In this document: in pieces, positions 25,049-33,346 of the stretch
How the letters are laid out: every line of letters starts with the position of its first letter
Position numbering within the stretch: the first letter of the stretch is position 1
Origin: Phycisphaerales bacterium
GTDB taxonomy: Bacteria > Planctomycetota > Phycisphaerae > Phycisphaerales > UBA1924
Direction of reading: 5' to 3'
NCBI GenBank assembly: GCA_020847535.1
Contig: JADLBU010000050.1
Coordinates: forward strand, 46,333 to 110,332
Length of the DNA stretch: 64,000 bases
Notes under the pieces: model-generated
The model's input: only the letters and a program-made list of their open reading frames with translations
Told to the model about the DNA's origin: nothing
Databases searched by the model: none
Made by a program: the position numbers and the translations under genes

Positions 25049-26512
25049 TTACCGGCGCCGACGCCCGACCAGGCCGCCGCCGAGGATCGCGAGAGCGAGC
25101 GATGCCGGACCGGGCACCGTCTGCCCATCTCCACCCTCGCCACCCTCGCCGGACCCGCCGCACAGCACAAGCTGGCTGCCCGACAACGCGTTCCAGGCCT
25201 CGAACCCGTACGCGTGGATCATGTTCTCCGCGGTGGTCTCCAGCGGATTGCCCGATTCCATGACCAGCGGACGATCGAACGCGCCGGGCATGACCAGATC
25301 CCCGTAGATCGCCCCCGTTCCGGTATCGACCGAGATCGTGCCGGTGAGGAAGATGCCGAACTGCGCGGCGAGGATGAACGAGCCGCCACCACCCCCGGAG
25401 TCATCGCGGACTCTTCCCGCGCCGCCCTTGCCACCGCCGGTCGCGGCGCCACCGCCGCCGGCGCCCGGCTTGCCGCCGACGCCCGGGGTACCGGACTTGA
25501 GGTGGTCCGCGCCACCGCCGCCGCCGCCCCCGCCACCAGCGCCGTTCTGGCAGTTGTCGCCCTTCTGACCCTTCTTGCCGTCATTGCCATGGAGCGCACC
25601 GCCATCGCCGCCCTTGCCTCCATCGGGATCGTCGTGGATGCTCTTCCAGAACCAACCCTTGCCATCACCACCATCGCCTCCGGTGCCGGGTGCGACGTTG
25701 TTGTTCGTGCCGTCTCCGGCATCGGTCCCGATGTTTCCATCCCCGTCGTTGGCGGGACCGGCGGGGCCGGCGAACCCACCCCAACCGCCGATCGCCCCAC
25801 CTCCACCGCCCCCGCCGCCACCCCCTCCGCCGCTGCCCTTGCCCCCCGATCCGCCGTTCCCACCCGCTCGCGAGGTGCCGCCAGCGCCGCCAAAGCCGCC
25901 GCCCACACCCGCACCGCCGCCAGCGCCACCCAACCCGCCACCGGCATCGCCGGGGAGCCATCCCTGGCCGTGCGCACCGCGGCGGCCGCCCCACAGGTCA
26001 ACGTTGCCGTTCATCACGATCGATCCGTGGTTGGCGATCAGCATGACCGCGCCGCCGCCCCCTCCTCCGCCGCCACCACCCCCGCCGACGTGCGCGTAGC
26101 CATCCTGGCCCGCGCTGCCATCAGAACCGGTGAAGCTGAGGTTGGTGTTGATGGTGATGTTGCCGGTGCTGAGCAGGCCCAGCGCGTAGCTGCCCGTGGC
26201 GCTGACCTGCACGTTCGGAGACAGGTGGATCTGGCCGAAGTCGTACATGCGGATCATCGCCCCAGCGCCATCGGGCCCGTTGGCGTTGAGGTTGAGCCGG
26301 CCGCCACCCTGCCACGCGCCGCCATCGAGGCGGTACTGGCCGGTGTCGGTGTTGAAGTCGATGCTGCTGGCCGGGGCGAGCGGGCCTAGGGCGCCGGTGG
26401 AGTCCACCGGGGATGCCATGAGCGTCCCGCAGCAGGCGGCGAGCAAGCCCGCGCACACCGCGCTGCGGGGGGCTGTCGTCAGGAGTCGTGATGAGAGTTG
26501 AGAGCGATCCAT
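25049..26512 (-). CDS. Secreted glycine-rich repeat protein with VPGP-type sorting tail
   Basis: A 487-residue exported protein. The ATG at 26512, after a GGAGGAGA-like ribosome site, gives a signal peptide ending near CCGTLMASP. The centre is extremely Gly-rich, with runs of 8-12 glycines and collagen-like GKKGQKGDNCQNG stretches interspersed with beta-strand blocks (SIVMNGNVDLWGGRRG, SFILAAQFGIFLTGTISVD). This resembles parallel-beta or GGX-type extracellular matrix proteins. The C-terminus is VPGPASLALAILGGGLVGRR, a PEP-CTERM-like motif with hydrophobic helix and Arg end, so it is probably processed and anchored at the surface. Function is not known. Confidence 0.85.
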   Translation of the reverse strand: MDRSQLSSRLLTTAPRSAVCAGLLAACCGTLMASPVDSTGALGPLAPASSIDFNTDTGQYRLDGGAWQGGGRLNLNANGPDGAGAMIRMYDFGQIHLSPNVQVSATGSYALGLLSTGNITINTNLSFTGSDGSAGQDGYAHVGGGGGGGGGGGGAVMLIANHGSIVMNGNVDLWGGRRGAHGQGWLPGDAGGGLGGAGGGAGVGGGFGGAGGTSRAGGNGGSGGKGSGGGGGGGGGGGGAIGGWGGFAGPAGPANDGDGNIGTDAGDGTNNNVAPGTGGDGGDGKGWFWKSIHDDPDGGKGGDGGALHGNDGKKGQKGDNCQNGAGGGGGGGGGADHLKSGTPGVGGKPGAGGGGAATGGGKGGAGRVRDDSGGGGGSFILAAQFGIFLTGTISVDTGTGAIYGDLVMPGAFDRPLVMESGNPLETTAENMIHAYGFEAWNALSGSQLVLCGGSGEGGEGGDGQTVPGPASLALAILGGGLVGRRRR

Positions 26513-26848
26513 GCTTGTCTCCTCTGGCGAGTTCGTGCTCACGAGGGGCGCAGGGATGCTCCCGGCAGCGCACACTGCGCTTCCGATCGAGCGAGCCCTG
26601 CAATCCTCGTGAGCAGCGCGGGTTTGGCCCGCAGGTTGGAACTTCCTGGGGTGTTGAACGTCGGCGCGCGGCGAATGCTCACGCGATGTGTCGCCGAGAG
26701 CACGCGAAAACCCCGTTGAATTCCGGCTGTTCCCGCCGAATCGTCCTGCGCGATCGGCTCCCGGGGTGTATTCCTTCTGAACGCGTATCGTGCGCGCTCA
26801 TCACGGGGAGCGGGCGGGTATGCTGCGCCGATAGCGACAGGGGATGAA
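26513..26848. other. Intergenic region, 336 bases, no gene seen
   Basis: It holds the ribosome site and presumed promoter of the Gly-rich gene and the leader of the zinc-ribbon gene. A 10-bp inverted repeat GCTCACGAGG / CCTCGTGAGC lies at 26537-26546 and 26605-26614. A five-codon mini-frame ATG-CTG-CGC-CGA-TAG sits at 26820-26834. No other convincing structure. Confidence 0.5.
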
Positions 26849-27322
26849 CTGCTCGCGGCGTACCTGGCGGACCGGGATGCCCCGTGCCCGGGGTGCGGCT
26901 ACAACCTGCGCGGTCTCAACGTCGCTGCCTGTCCGGAGTGCTCGTACATCAACAGCGTGGTGCTGCATCGGCCGGACCGGCCGGATCGCCGGACGCGAAC
27001 GCTGCTCTTGATCGCGGACGTGGGCGGTGTGGGCAACGGCGTGCTGCGGATCGTGTGGTACACGATGTCGTTGTGGAATTCCACGCAATGGCCAGGCGGG
27101 GTACCGTGGATGTGGCGGACGGAATCGATCATGCACGCGACCCTGGCGATGATCCTGATGGTGTGCGCGTTCATCACGACGCGAGGGCTGTGGATTCATC
27201 GCAACGATGACCGCGCGGGCCTGTGGGTTCGGAAGCTGCTGGTCGTCCTGCTCGGATACTCCCTGCTCACGTTCCTGACCAGCGCGACGTTCGATGTGCT
27301 GCAGTGGCTCGGGTACTACTAG
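26849..27322 (+). CDS. Zinc-ribbon membrane protein (first of two tandem paralogues; non-canonical start)
   Basis: The coding frame contains CPGCGYNLRGLNVAACPECS, a four-cysteine zinc ribbon, followed by about three membrane helices (for example LLLIADVGGVGNGVLRIVWY and ATLAMILMVCAFITTRGLW). The same ribbon and layout occur in the next gene (CPSCAYNLRGLTADVCPECR). The frame is open from 26720 but has no ATG, GTG or TTG upstream of the zinc ribbon. CTG 26849, a few bases after AGGGGAT and giving LLAAYLADRDAPCPGC, is the best candidate; ATA 26831 is another. A GTG at 26957 would delete the ribbon. Function unknown; this ribbon type is common in planctomycete membrane proteins. Confidence 0.65.
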   Translation: MLAAYLADRDAPCPGCGYNLRGLNVAACPECSYINSVVLHRPDRPDRRTRTLLLIADVGGVGNGVLRIVWYTMSLWNSTQWPGGVPWMWRTESIMHATLAMILMVCAFITTRGLWIHRNDDRAGLWVRKLLVVLLGYSLLTFLTSATFDVLQWLGYY

Positions 27323-27391
27323 CGGAGTGGACGTAGCGGATGGCATCGCACGCCCAACCGCGACCCGTAGAGGATGCGTTAGACTGCGGCC

Positions 27392-27859
27392 ATGACGGAC
27401 GCCGACCAGCGCGAAGTCGAGGAACTTAAGTCGTACCTTTCGGCGCGAGATGTTGTTTGCCCATCCTGTGCTTACAACCTCCGAGGCCTGACCGCCGATG
27501 TCTGTCCCGAGTGTCGCCAATCGCTCCGCCTGGGTGTCAGCCTCGCCGAGCCGCGTTTGGGATGGTGGCTGTGCGGCGTCGTGGGCGCGGGGTTCGGCTG
27601 CGGGCTCAACTCGCTGCTGCTGTATTACATTGCGATCCAATGGGTAGCACGCGGCTGGTCGCTCGGCAGGACGTTTATGGACTGGTTCATCATCATGAAT
27701 GTTGGCGGCGCAGCGGTCATGGGAGTGGTGCTCGCCGCGATGCTCAAGTTCGGTCGCCGGCTGCGGAGGCTGAGCACGGGCAAGCGGATCGCGATCGCCG
27801 GTGTATGCTGGCTGCTCACGCTCGCCGATGCCACCGTCTTCTCGCTGACGATCAAATGA
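27392..27859 (+). CDS. Zinc-ribbon membrane protein (second paralogue)
   Basis: A 155-residue protein: acidic N-terminus, zinc ribbon CPSCAYNLRGLTADVCPECR (about residues 23-42), then three or four membrane helices (GWWLCGVVGAGFGCGLNSLL, FIIMNVGGAAVMGVVLAAML, IAIAGVCWLLTLADATVFSL). It shares the layout and ribbon of the preceding gene, suggesting local duplication. ATG start is clear. No enzymatic motif is seen; a sensing or scaffolding role through the ribbon is possible but unsupported. Confidence 0.8.
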   Translation: MTDADQREVEELKSYLSARDVVCPSCAYNLRGLTADVCPECRQSLRLGVSLAEPRLGWWLCGVVGAGFGCGLNSLLLYYIAIQWVARGWSLGRTFMDWFIIMNVGGAAVMGVVLAAMLKFGRRLRRLSTGKRIAIAGVCWLLTLADATVFSLTIK

Positions 27860-27993
27860 ACGACCGTGCCGCGGCTTTTTGTGCTGGCGTGCTGCAAGAC
27901 TCCGCCCCTCTGTGGGAACTCATGTGTAGGAGGAGACGATCGCCGGACAGGGATCCAGGCCGAACGCTTCGCCCCGCTCACGGGAGATTCCAC

Positions 27994-28614
27994 ATGAACA
28001 GCCGCCGATTCATCGCCGCATCGCTCAGCGCGTACCTGGCTCCGCTCGCCGCCCACGCTTCCATCCAGTCGTTCAACGGGCAGGTTGTGCAGATCTCGCC
28101 GCCGGCGAACATCGTTCCCTTCGCGAGCTACTCGAACATTCCAGACGTGGCCTCGATCTGGGATGAGCAGCAAGGCGTGCTCATCTCGAACATCGCGATG
28201 GATCTGGTCAACAACCCCGGGAACAGCTCCGGCCCGCTCGCCGGCTCGATCTCGGGGCTCGTCGATTCGCATTACCTGCACTACCGCCACACCACCGGAA
28301 CGCCAATCACCGGCAGCGTCACGTTCAGCGGGAAGATCATCGGGGTCGCCTACGACTGGCAGACGCTCGATCCCTCCGATGCGCTGCTGGGCGCTTCGGG
28401 GACGAACTACTTCACCGGCCCGGGTCGCGGGATGTCCAACTGGGGTCTTGATTACTTTGCGGTCAGCAACAAGACACTGACGTTCAGCCTGGTCGGCGAT
28501 GTCGCCTACTTCGACACGGTGCAACTGCGGATCGTGACCGAGCACGTGCCAGCGCCCGGTGCGGCCGGGGTGCTCGGCCTGGCTCTGCTCGCCGCGCGGC
28601 GACGGCGGGCGTAA
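27994..28614 (+). CDS. Exported protein with VPAPGA-type (PEP-CTERM-like) sorting tail
   Basis: A 206-residue protein with signal peptide (MNSRRFIAASLSAYLAPLAA, cleavage near AHA) and C-terminal VPAPGAAGVLGLALLAARRR, the planctomycete variant of a PEP-CTERM tail. The mature domain is beta-rich with FSGKIIGVAYDWQTLDPSDA and SNWGLDYFAVSNKTLTFSLV, as in several PEP-CTERM proteins of unknown role. ATG at 27994 follows CGGGAG. A longer in-frame extension upstream overlaps the zinc-ribbon gene and is rejected. A palindromic repeat element starts right after the stop. Confidence 0.85.
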   Translation: MNSRRFIAASLSAYLAPLAAHASIQSFNGQVVQISPPANIVPFASYSNIPDVASIWDEQQGVLISNIAMDLVNNPGNSSGPLAGSISGLVDSHYLHYRHTTGTPITGSVTFSGKIIGVAYDWQTLDPSDALLGASGTNYFTGPGRGMSNWGLDYFAVSNKTLTFSLVGDVAYFDTVQLRIVTEHVPAPGAAGVLGLALLAARRRRA

Positions 28615-28616
28615 GT

Positions 28617-28712
28617 CGGAGCCCACGGCTTCCAGCCGTGGGTCGTTGAACTCTCGCTTCACAAGTGAAGTACGACCGCCATCCGACCGCCGGCTGGAAG
28701 CCGGCGGCTCCG
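28617..28712. repeat. Palindromic BIME/REP-like element with two covarying hairpins
   Basis: The element starts CGGAGCC and ends GGCTCCG. Hairpin 1 is CCCACGGCT-TCC-AGCCGTGGG (28622-28642), hairpin 2 is CCGCCGGCT-GGA-AGCCGGCGG (28687-28707), in opposite orientation. Between them is a third small palindrome, CTTCACAAGTGAAG (28657-28670). The two outer arms match over 29 bases with four differences, which are compensated within each stem. Confidence 0.85.
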
Positions 28713-28741
28713 AGGTCGGTGCGTGCGCACAAGAGGTGTCT

Positions 28742-28984
28742 ATGGCTGGAAACGCCGCGTGCAGCCCGCCTCCGAGGCCGAATCAAGGATGGCCCCGAGG
28801 GTGTCGGGAAGGTGTTGGAATCGTTCCTGATGCATCGTGGCGCAGATCCACGTTTGTGCGCGCATTTGTGGAAGGTGAACTCGCCGGACGGCTCGCGGCG
28901 ATCATCTACGTTGGTCTGGTCGCCAAGGTCGGCCTCGTGCTGGCGTTCATCGTGGCCCGACGGCTGAAGGATCTGCTCTGGTAG
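28742..28984 (+). CDS. Small putative membrane protein
   Basis: An 80-residue frame starting at ATG 28742 behind AGAGGTGTCT, a reasonable ribosome site. The N-terminal half is basic and proline-rich. The C-terminal half contains a hydrophobic helix (RLAAIIYVGLVAKVGLVLAF) ending VARRLKDLLW. No family is recognised. It lies between the palindromic element and spoVR. A shorter version from GTG 28871 would keep only the helix. It could be a chance open frame. Confidence 0.35.
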   Translation: MAGNAACSPPPRPNQGWPRGCREGVGIVPDASWRRSTFVRAFVEGELAGRLAAIIYVGLVAKVGLVLAFIVARRLKDLLW

Positions 28985-29068
28985 GAGGTTCACTACGAAT
29001 CCACCCAGAATCCGAACTTTCCGTGCGGGGCTGCGTAGAGACAGTCGGGACAAGCCGATAATCCCACC

Positions 29069-30613
29069 ATGCCCTCGACCCCGCACACCGACCTCTCTCC
29101 CGAGCTGCTCGAGCACATGCAGCGCATCAAGGCCAAGGCCATCGAGTACGGCCTGGACTTCTACGAGACCGTCTTCGAGGTTCTCCCCTTCGACACGATG
29201 AACCAGATCGCCAGCTACGGCGGGTTTCCGACGCGATACCCGCATTGGCGATGGGGCATGGAGTACGACAAGCTCTCCAAGCGCGATGCCTATGGGCTGG
29301 GCCGCATCTACGAGATGGTGATCAACAACGATCCCTGCTACGCGTACCTGCAGGAGTCCAACAACGTCACCGACCAGAAGCTGGTGATGGCGCACGTCTA
29401 CGGGCACGCCGACTTCTTCAAGAACAACTTCTGGTTCAGCAAGACGGACCGGAAGATGATGGATCAGATGGCGAACCACGCGACCCGGGTGCGGCGGCAC
29501 ATCGAGCGCCACGGTCAGGATGTGGTGGAGCAGTTCCTGGATGCGTGTCTGTCGATCGAGCACCTGATCGACCCGCACTCGATGTTCGTGACGCGGCTGG
29601 GTGAGGGCCGGGAGCCCGACTACGACGAGTTCGGCAGCCCCTTCCAGGCCGACAAGCTGCCGGCCAAGGACTACATGGATCCCTTCATCAACCCCGCGAA
29701 GGAGATGGAGCGTCAGAAGAAGGACTTCGAGGCCCGCAAGAAGGCCGAGAAGGCCCGCTTCCCCAAGAACCCGACGCGAGATTGCCTGCTCTTCCTGCTC
29801 CGCTACGCCCCGCTGGAGGAGTGGCAGCAGGACATCCTGGGGCTGATCCGGGATGAGGCGTACTACTACGCCCCCCAGGGGATGACCAAGGTGATGAACG
29901 AGGGGTGGGCGACCTACTGGCACTCCAAGCTGATGACACAGCACTTCCTGGAGGCCAAGGAGATCGTCCATTATGCCGACCAGCACTCGGGCGTGGTCCA
30001 CATGCCCCCCGGCGGGTTCAACCCGTACAAGATCGGCGTCGAGATGTTCAAGGACATCGAGCGACGCTGGGATCGCGGCCAGCACGGATCCGCCTGGGAG
30101 ACCCTGGACACCCTGGGCACCAAGGAGGCCTTCAACGACAAGAGCATGAAGGGCCGGGCCAAGATCTTTGAGGTCCGCCGCATCTACAACGATGTCTCCT
30201 TCATCGATGAGTTTCTCACCGAGGAGTTCGTCGAGAAGCACAAGATGTACCGCTACCAGCGCGACCCGCAGACCGGGGAGCTCAAGGTCGTCTCCCGGGA
30301 CTTCGAGCGTGTCAAGCAGACCCTGCTCCACCACCTGACCAACACCGGCCAGCCGTTCATCTACGTGGTCGATGGCAACTACCTCAATCGCGGGGAGCTG
30401 TACATGGCCCACAAGTTCGGCGGGCTGGAGGTCGATGCCGGCAAGGCGGTCGAGGTCCTCCGGGCACTGCGAATCATCTGGGGCCGGCCGGTGCATCTGC
30501 AGTGCCGGATCAACGATGAGATGGCCGTGATCACCCAGGTGAGCCCTGATGAGAAGCCCAAGCGGGAGCGGATCACCGAGGACACCCCCAAGCCGGCCCA
30601 CCTGATCTCCTGA
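29069..30613 (+). CDS. spoVR: SpoVR family protein
   Basis: A 514-residue SpoVR/YcgB family protein of nearly the same length as its E. coli relative. Family blocks are clear: FYETVFEVLPFDTMNQIASY, GFPTRYPHWRWGMEYDKLSK, LVMAHVYGHADFFKNNFWFS, an MNEGWATYWHSKLM segment with the conserved Glu-Gly-Trp, and HSGVVHMPPGGFNPYKIG. The family is linked to sporulation cortex in Bacillus but is widespread in non-sporulating bacteria, often beside the kinase gene prkA and yeaH. Those partners are not here. The biochemical function is not settled. A string of secreted LTxxQ proteins follows 248 bases later. Confidence 0.95.
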   Translation: MPSTPHTDLSPELLEHMQRIKAKAIEYGLDFYETVFEVLPFDTMNQIASYGGFPTRYPHWRWGMEYDKLSKRDAYGLGRIYEMVINNDPCYAYLQESNNVTDQKLVMAHVYGHADFFKNNFWFSKTDRKMMDQMANHATRVRRHIERHGQDVVEQFLDACLSIEHLIDPHSMFVTRLGEGREPDYDEFGSPFQADKLPAKDYMDPFINPAKEMERQKKDFEARKKAEKARFPKNPTRDCLLFLLRYAPLEEWQQDILGLIRDEAYYYAPQGMTKVMNEGWATYWHSKLMTQHFLEAKEIVHYADQHSGVVHMPPGGFNPYKIGVEMFKDIERRWDRGQHGSAWETLDTLGTKEAFNDKSMKGRAKIFEVRRIYNDVSFIDEFLTEEFVEKHKMYRYQRDPQTGELKVVSRDFERVKQTLLHHLTNTGQPFIYVVDGNYLNRGELYMAHKFGGLEVDAGKAVEVLRALRIIWGRPVHLQCRINDEMAVITQVSPDEKPKRERITEDTPKPAHLIS

Positions 30614-30861
30614 GGGGCGGTCGTGGGGGTTGGTGGGGGCAGTGGTGGGGGTGATGGCTCCCGGCGGCAACTGACGCGAACAAGTAGGGATTTCTTGCCC
30701 GGGTGACCGATCTTGGATGTCGCGCGCACGTAACAAGGCTTTGGGCTCCGCCCCTCAGCGACCGGATGCGGTCTGGGGGGCGGATACCGTCACCTTCGCC
30801 GGGCACGCCGGTATAGATATGCTGCGGGGATACAGACCTCGTGAGGGTCGGGGAGAGGCGC

Positions 30862-32061
30862 ATGCGGGTGCGGCTCAGAAGTGTGTGGGCGCGGGGATGG
30901 GGGATCGGACTGATCGCCGGGATTGCGGTCCAGCTTGCCCACGGCCAGGATGCCCTTGCGCCCTACCTCGAAGACGACTACGAGCCATTCGGGGCCTACG
31001 ACCTGGTGTGGCTGAACCGGCACGGGAACCTGTCGGAAGACAACCGCCAGGCCGGCCGGGACATTCTCGAAGGCGCACGGATTGAATTGACGGTCGCCCA
31101 GCGCGCCCTGGAGCGGGCCCGGTACCGGCTTGATGTCGAGACCCCGGATGACGACCAGGAGAAGCGCCGCGAGGCGATGCAGACGCAGGGCAGAGCGCTG
31201 GAAGCCAAGTTCCGCTCCCGCCGTGAGCAGATCGAGCGCGAGTACCTGGCCGACCTGCGGATGCTGCTGGAGCCGTCGCAGGATCGCGAGTGGCAGTCGT
31301 TCCTCCACGATCGGCGCATCATGGCCTTCCGCATGGGCGGCGGCCCCCCGAGCATGCCCCGGCTGCGGCAGTTGCTCACGGAAATGCCGCTAAGCAGCCA
31401 GGAGAAGGAATCGATCGCCAAGCCGCTCATCGAGCACGAGGCCGAGTTCGATAAGCTCATCACCGAGTACCTTGGGATCTGGAAGCAGCGCCGGGATGTC
31501 ATCATCGCCGCCGGGGATGGGGACATCTCCGGTGTCCAGATGCAGGGGTTCCAGTCGCGCATGCAGGCGGTGAGCGCGAAGGTGCTGGCTCTTTCCGAGC
31601 GTGCCGCCCGCACGATCGCCGGGGAATTGACCCCCGAGAACGCGGCGATCCTGGCTTCACGCATCGATGTCCATCGCACGCAGAGCCTGCTGGGGATCAC
31701 GGTTCTCCAGCAGGACCAGGGGCTGGCGGACCTCATGCGGATCAGCACGCTCACCAAGGAGCAGAAGCAGCGCCTGCGGGCCCTGGTCCGTAGCGCCGAT
31801 GCGGAGATCGCCAAGCACTACAAGCCCGTGCTCTCGGCCTACGAGGCCCGCTCGCTGGAGGAGTGGCGCGATATGACGCAGGCGGAGCAGGAAAGTTATG
31901 AGAAGGCGAGCAAGGGGAGCGATCCTGTCTATGCCAAGCTGCGGCAGGAGATGAACGAGGTCCTGACCGCCGACCAGCGTCGGGCGATGGATGAGGGCGC
32001 TGAGCCGCCGCTGCGGGCGTTCGAGAACCAGTGGCGAGATGACATCGACAGGGCTCGCTGA
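30862..32061 (+). CDS. Secreted LTxxQ-motif protein, tandem paralogue 1 of 4
   Basis: A 399-residue exported, almost entirely helical protein. ATG 30862 follows GGGGAGAGGCGC; GTG 30841 is a less likely start. The signal peptide is MRVRLRSVWARGWGIGLIAG continuing to AHGQ. The shared pattern of the four-gene set is seen: a heptad-like N-terminal helix region, LLEPSQDREWQSFLHDRR, a middle ISTLTKEQKQRLRALV, and near the C-terminus VLTADQRRAMDEGAEPPL (from about residue 367). LT(x)xQ motifs recall periplasmic Spy/CpxP proteins, but this protein is more than twice as long. Function unknown; possibly an envelope chaperone or stress sensor. Confidence 0.8.
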   Translation: MRVRLRSVWARGWGIGLIAGIAVQLAHGQDALAPYLEDDYEPFGAYDLVWLNRHGNLSEDNRQAGRDILEGARIELTVAQRALERARYRLDVETPDDDQEKRREAMQTQGRALEAKFRSRREQIEREYLADLRMLLEPSQDREWQSFLHDRRIMAFRMGGGPPSMPRLRQLLTEMPLSSQEKESIAKPLIEHEAEFDKLITEYLGIWKQRRDVIIAAGDGDISGVQMQGFQSRMQAVSAKVLALSERAARTIAGELTPENAAILASRIDVHRTQSLLGITVLQQDQGLADLMRISTLTKEQKQRLRALVRSADAEIAKHYKPVLSAYEARSLEEWRDMTQAEQESYEKASKGSDPVYAKLRQEMNEVLTADQRRAMDEGAEPPLRAFENQWRDDIDRAR

Positions 32062-32079
32062 CGCGGGGAGGATGTGCCG

Positions 32080-33252
32080 ATGCGGGTGGGCGCTGAGCGG
32101 ATGATCGTGGTAGTGATGGCGATGATGCTCACGGGGGTTCTCTGCGCCATCGCCCGGGCGCAGGAGACGCTCTCGTTCTCGCAGTACAACCAGCGCGACC
32201 CCGACTGGCCGGGGGAGTTGCGCCTGGTGCGGGATCACTTCGCGCTCGACAAGGCGCAGATCGCAATCGCCCGGGAACTGCTCTCGGGGGCGATGACCGA
32301 GCAGGCGATGCAGCGGCGGGTGTATGACCGCCGGCGCAGCGAGTGGGAGCGCCAGGGTGACACCGACCAGACCGGCCCGCTTTCCACCACCGAGAACCAG
32401 CGGTTCTCCGCGCGTCGGCTCCAGATCGAGGCGGCATGGCTCACGGAGATCCGGGAGATCGTGCTGAGCGACCAGCAGCGGAACCTCTGGACGCAGTACG
32501 AGCGGGCCCGGCGGATCACCGAGCTGCTTCGCCAACACACCGATCCCGAGTTGCTGGTTACGCAACTGATGAAGGAGGCCAAGCTTACTCCCGATCAGAT
32601 CGCCGGCGCCCAGAGCGCGGTGGAGTCGCACCTCTCGGCCCTCGATGAGATCGCTCACAAGTACCTGGCCGGTAACGCGCTGTGGCTGTCGATCCGCTGG
32701 GGGCGGGCCAAGGGGGATCTCGATGCCGCCGAGCGCCAGCGCGATGAATCGGCCGCCAAGCTGATGGAGACGCTCAAGACGGGCCTGCGCATGGTCGCCG
32801 ATTCCCTGCCGCCGGAGGAAGCCAAGACGCTTCGGACCCTGTATGACATGCGAGAAGGCAGGTCGGAGTACGGGGTCGAAAGGTTCTCCGAGGCGTACCA
32901 GTACTCCGACTTCCTGAAGATCAGCACGCTCACGCCCGAGCAGGTCCGGAACCTCGAACAGATCATGGAGCGAGCGGATGATGAGATGGTCAAGGTGGTG
33001 AAGACCTACCGGGACACGCGGGAGAAGCTCTCCGGAGACCGGGCGGCGTACGACAATCTTCGGGCCAAGTACCGCTCCGACCACCGCAAGATCCGGCGGA
33101 ATCTCATGGCCCAGGCCCGCGCTGCCCTGAGCGAGGAGCAGCGGACGGCGTTCGATGAGGGCAAGGAGCCGCCGGTGCAGTTCGATGACCTGGTCGGGCG
33201 ATACGACCAGGAGGATCTGCAGTGGGAGCAGGCCGAAGAGAACGCGGGCTAG
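32080..33252 (+). CDS. Secreted LTxxQ-motif protein, tandem paralogue 2 of 4
   Basis: A 390-residue paralogue starting 18 bases after the first. ATG 32080, with GGGGAGGATG upstream, gives MRVGAERMIVVVMAMMLTGV and a signal cleavage near IARAQ; GTG 32074 is an alternative. It has LSDQQRNLWTQYERARRI, KLTPDQIAGAQSAVESHL, ISTLTPEQVRNLEQIM and the C-terminal LSEEQRTAFDEGKEPPV, matching the set. Mostly charged helices, no enzyme motif. Spacing implies one transcript with its neighbours. Confidence 0.8.
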   Translation: MRVGAERMIVVVMAMMLTGVLCAIARAQETLSFSQYNQRDPDWPGELRLVRDHFALDKAQIAIARELLSGAMTEQAMQRRVYDRRRSEWERQGDTDQTGPLSTTENQRFSARRLQIEAAWLTEIREIVLSDQQRNLWTQYERARRITELLRQHTDPELLVTQLMKEAKLTPDQIAGAQSAVESHLSALDEIAHKYLAGNALWLSIRWGRAKGDLDAAERQRDESAAKLMETLKTGLRMVADSLPPEEAKTLRTLYDMREGRSEYGVERFSEAYQYSDFLKISTLTPEQVRNLEQIMERADDEMVKVVKTYRDTREKLSGDRAAYDNLRAKYRSDHRKIRRNLMAQARAALSEEQRTAFDEGKEPPVQFDDLVGRYDQEDLQWEQAEENAG

Positions 33253-33346
33253 GCGTTGTGGCGGCGGACCTTGCGGTGCGCCTGGCGGTATGCTGAAGGA
33301 GCGGTCGGGAATCGACGGCCCCCTGACTCCATGCGGGAGTTCGCAC

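Noticed and set aside
25028..26389. Long plus-strand frame opposite the Gly-rich gene
   Set aside because: It is the antisense of GGC/GGT codons (Ala/Pro/Thr-rich, no signal or domain), while the minus strand has ribosome site, signal peptide, sorting tail and terminator.
26537..26614. 10-bp inverted repeat GCTCACGAGG / CCTCGTGAGC as an operator or terminator
   Set aside because: The arms are separated by 58 bases, there is no T tract, and such short repeats arise by chance in GC-rich DNA.
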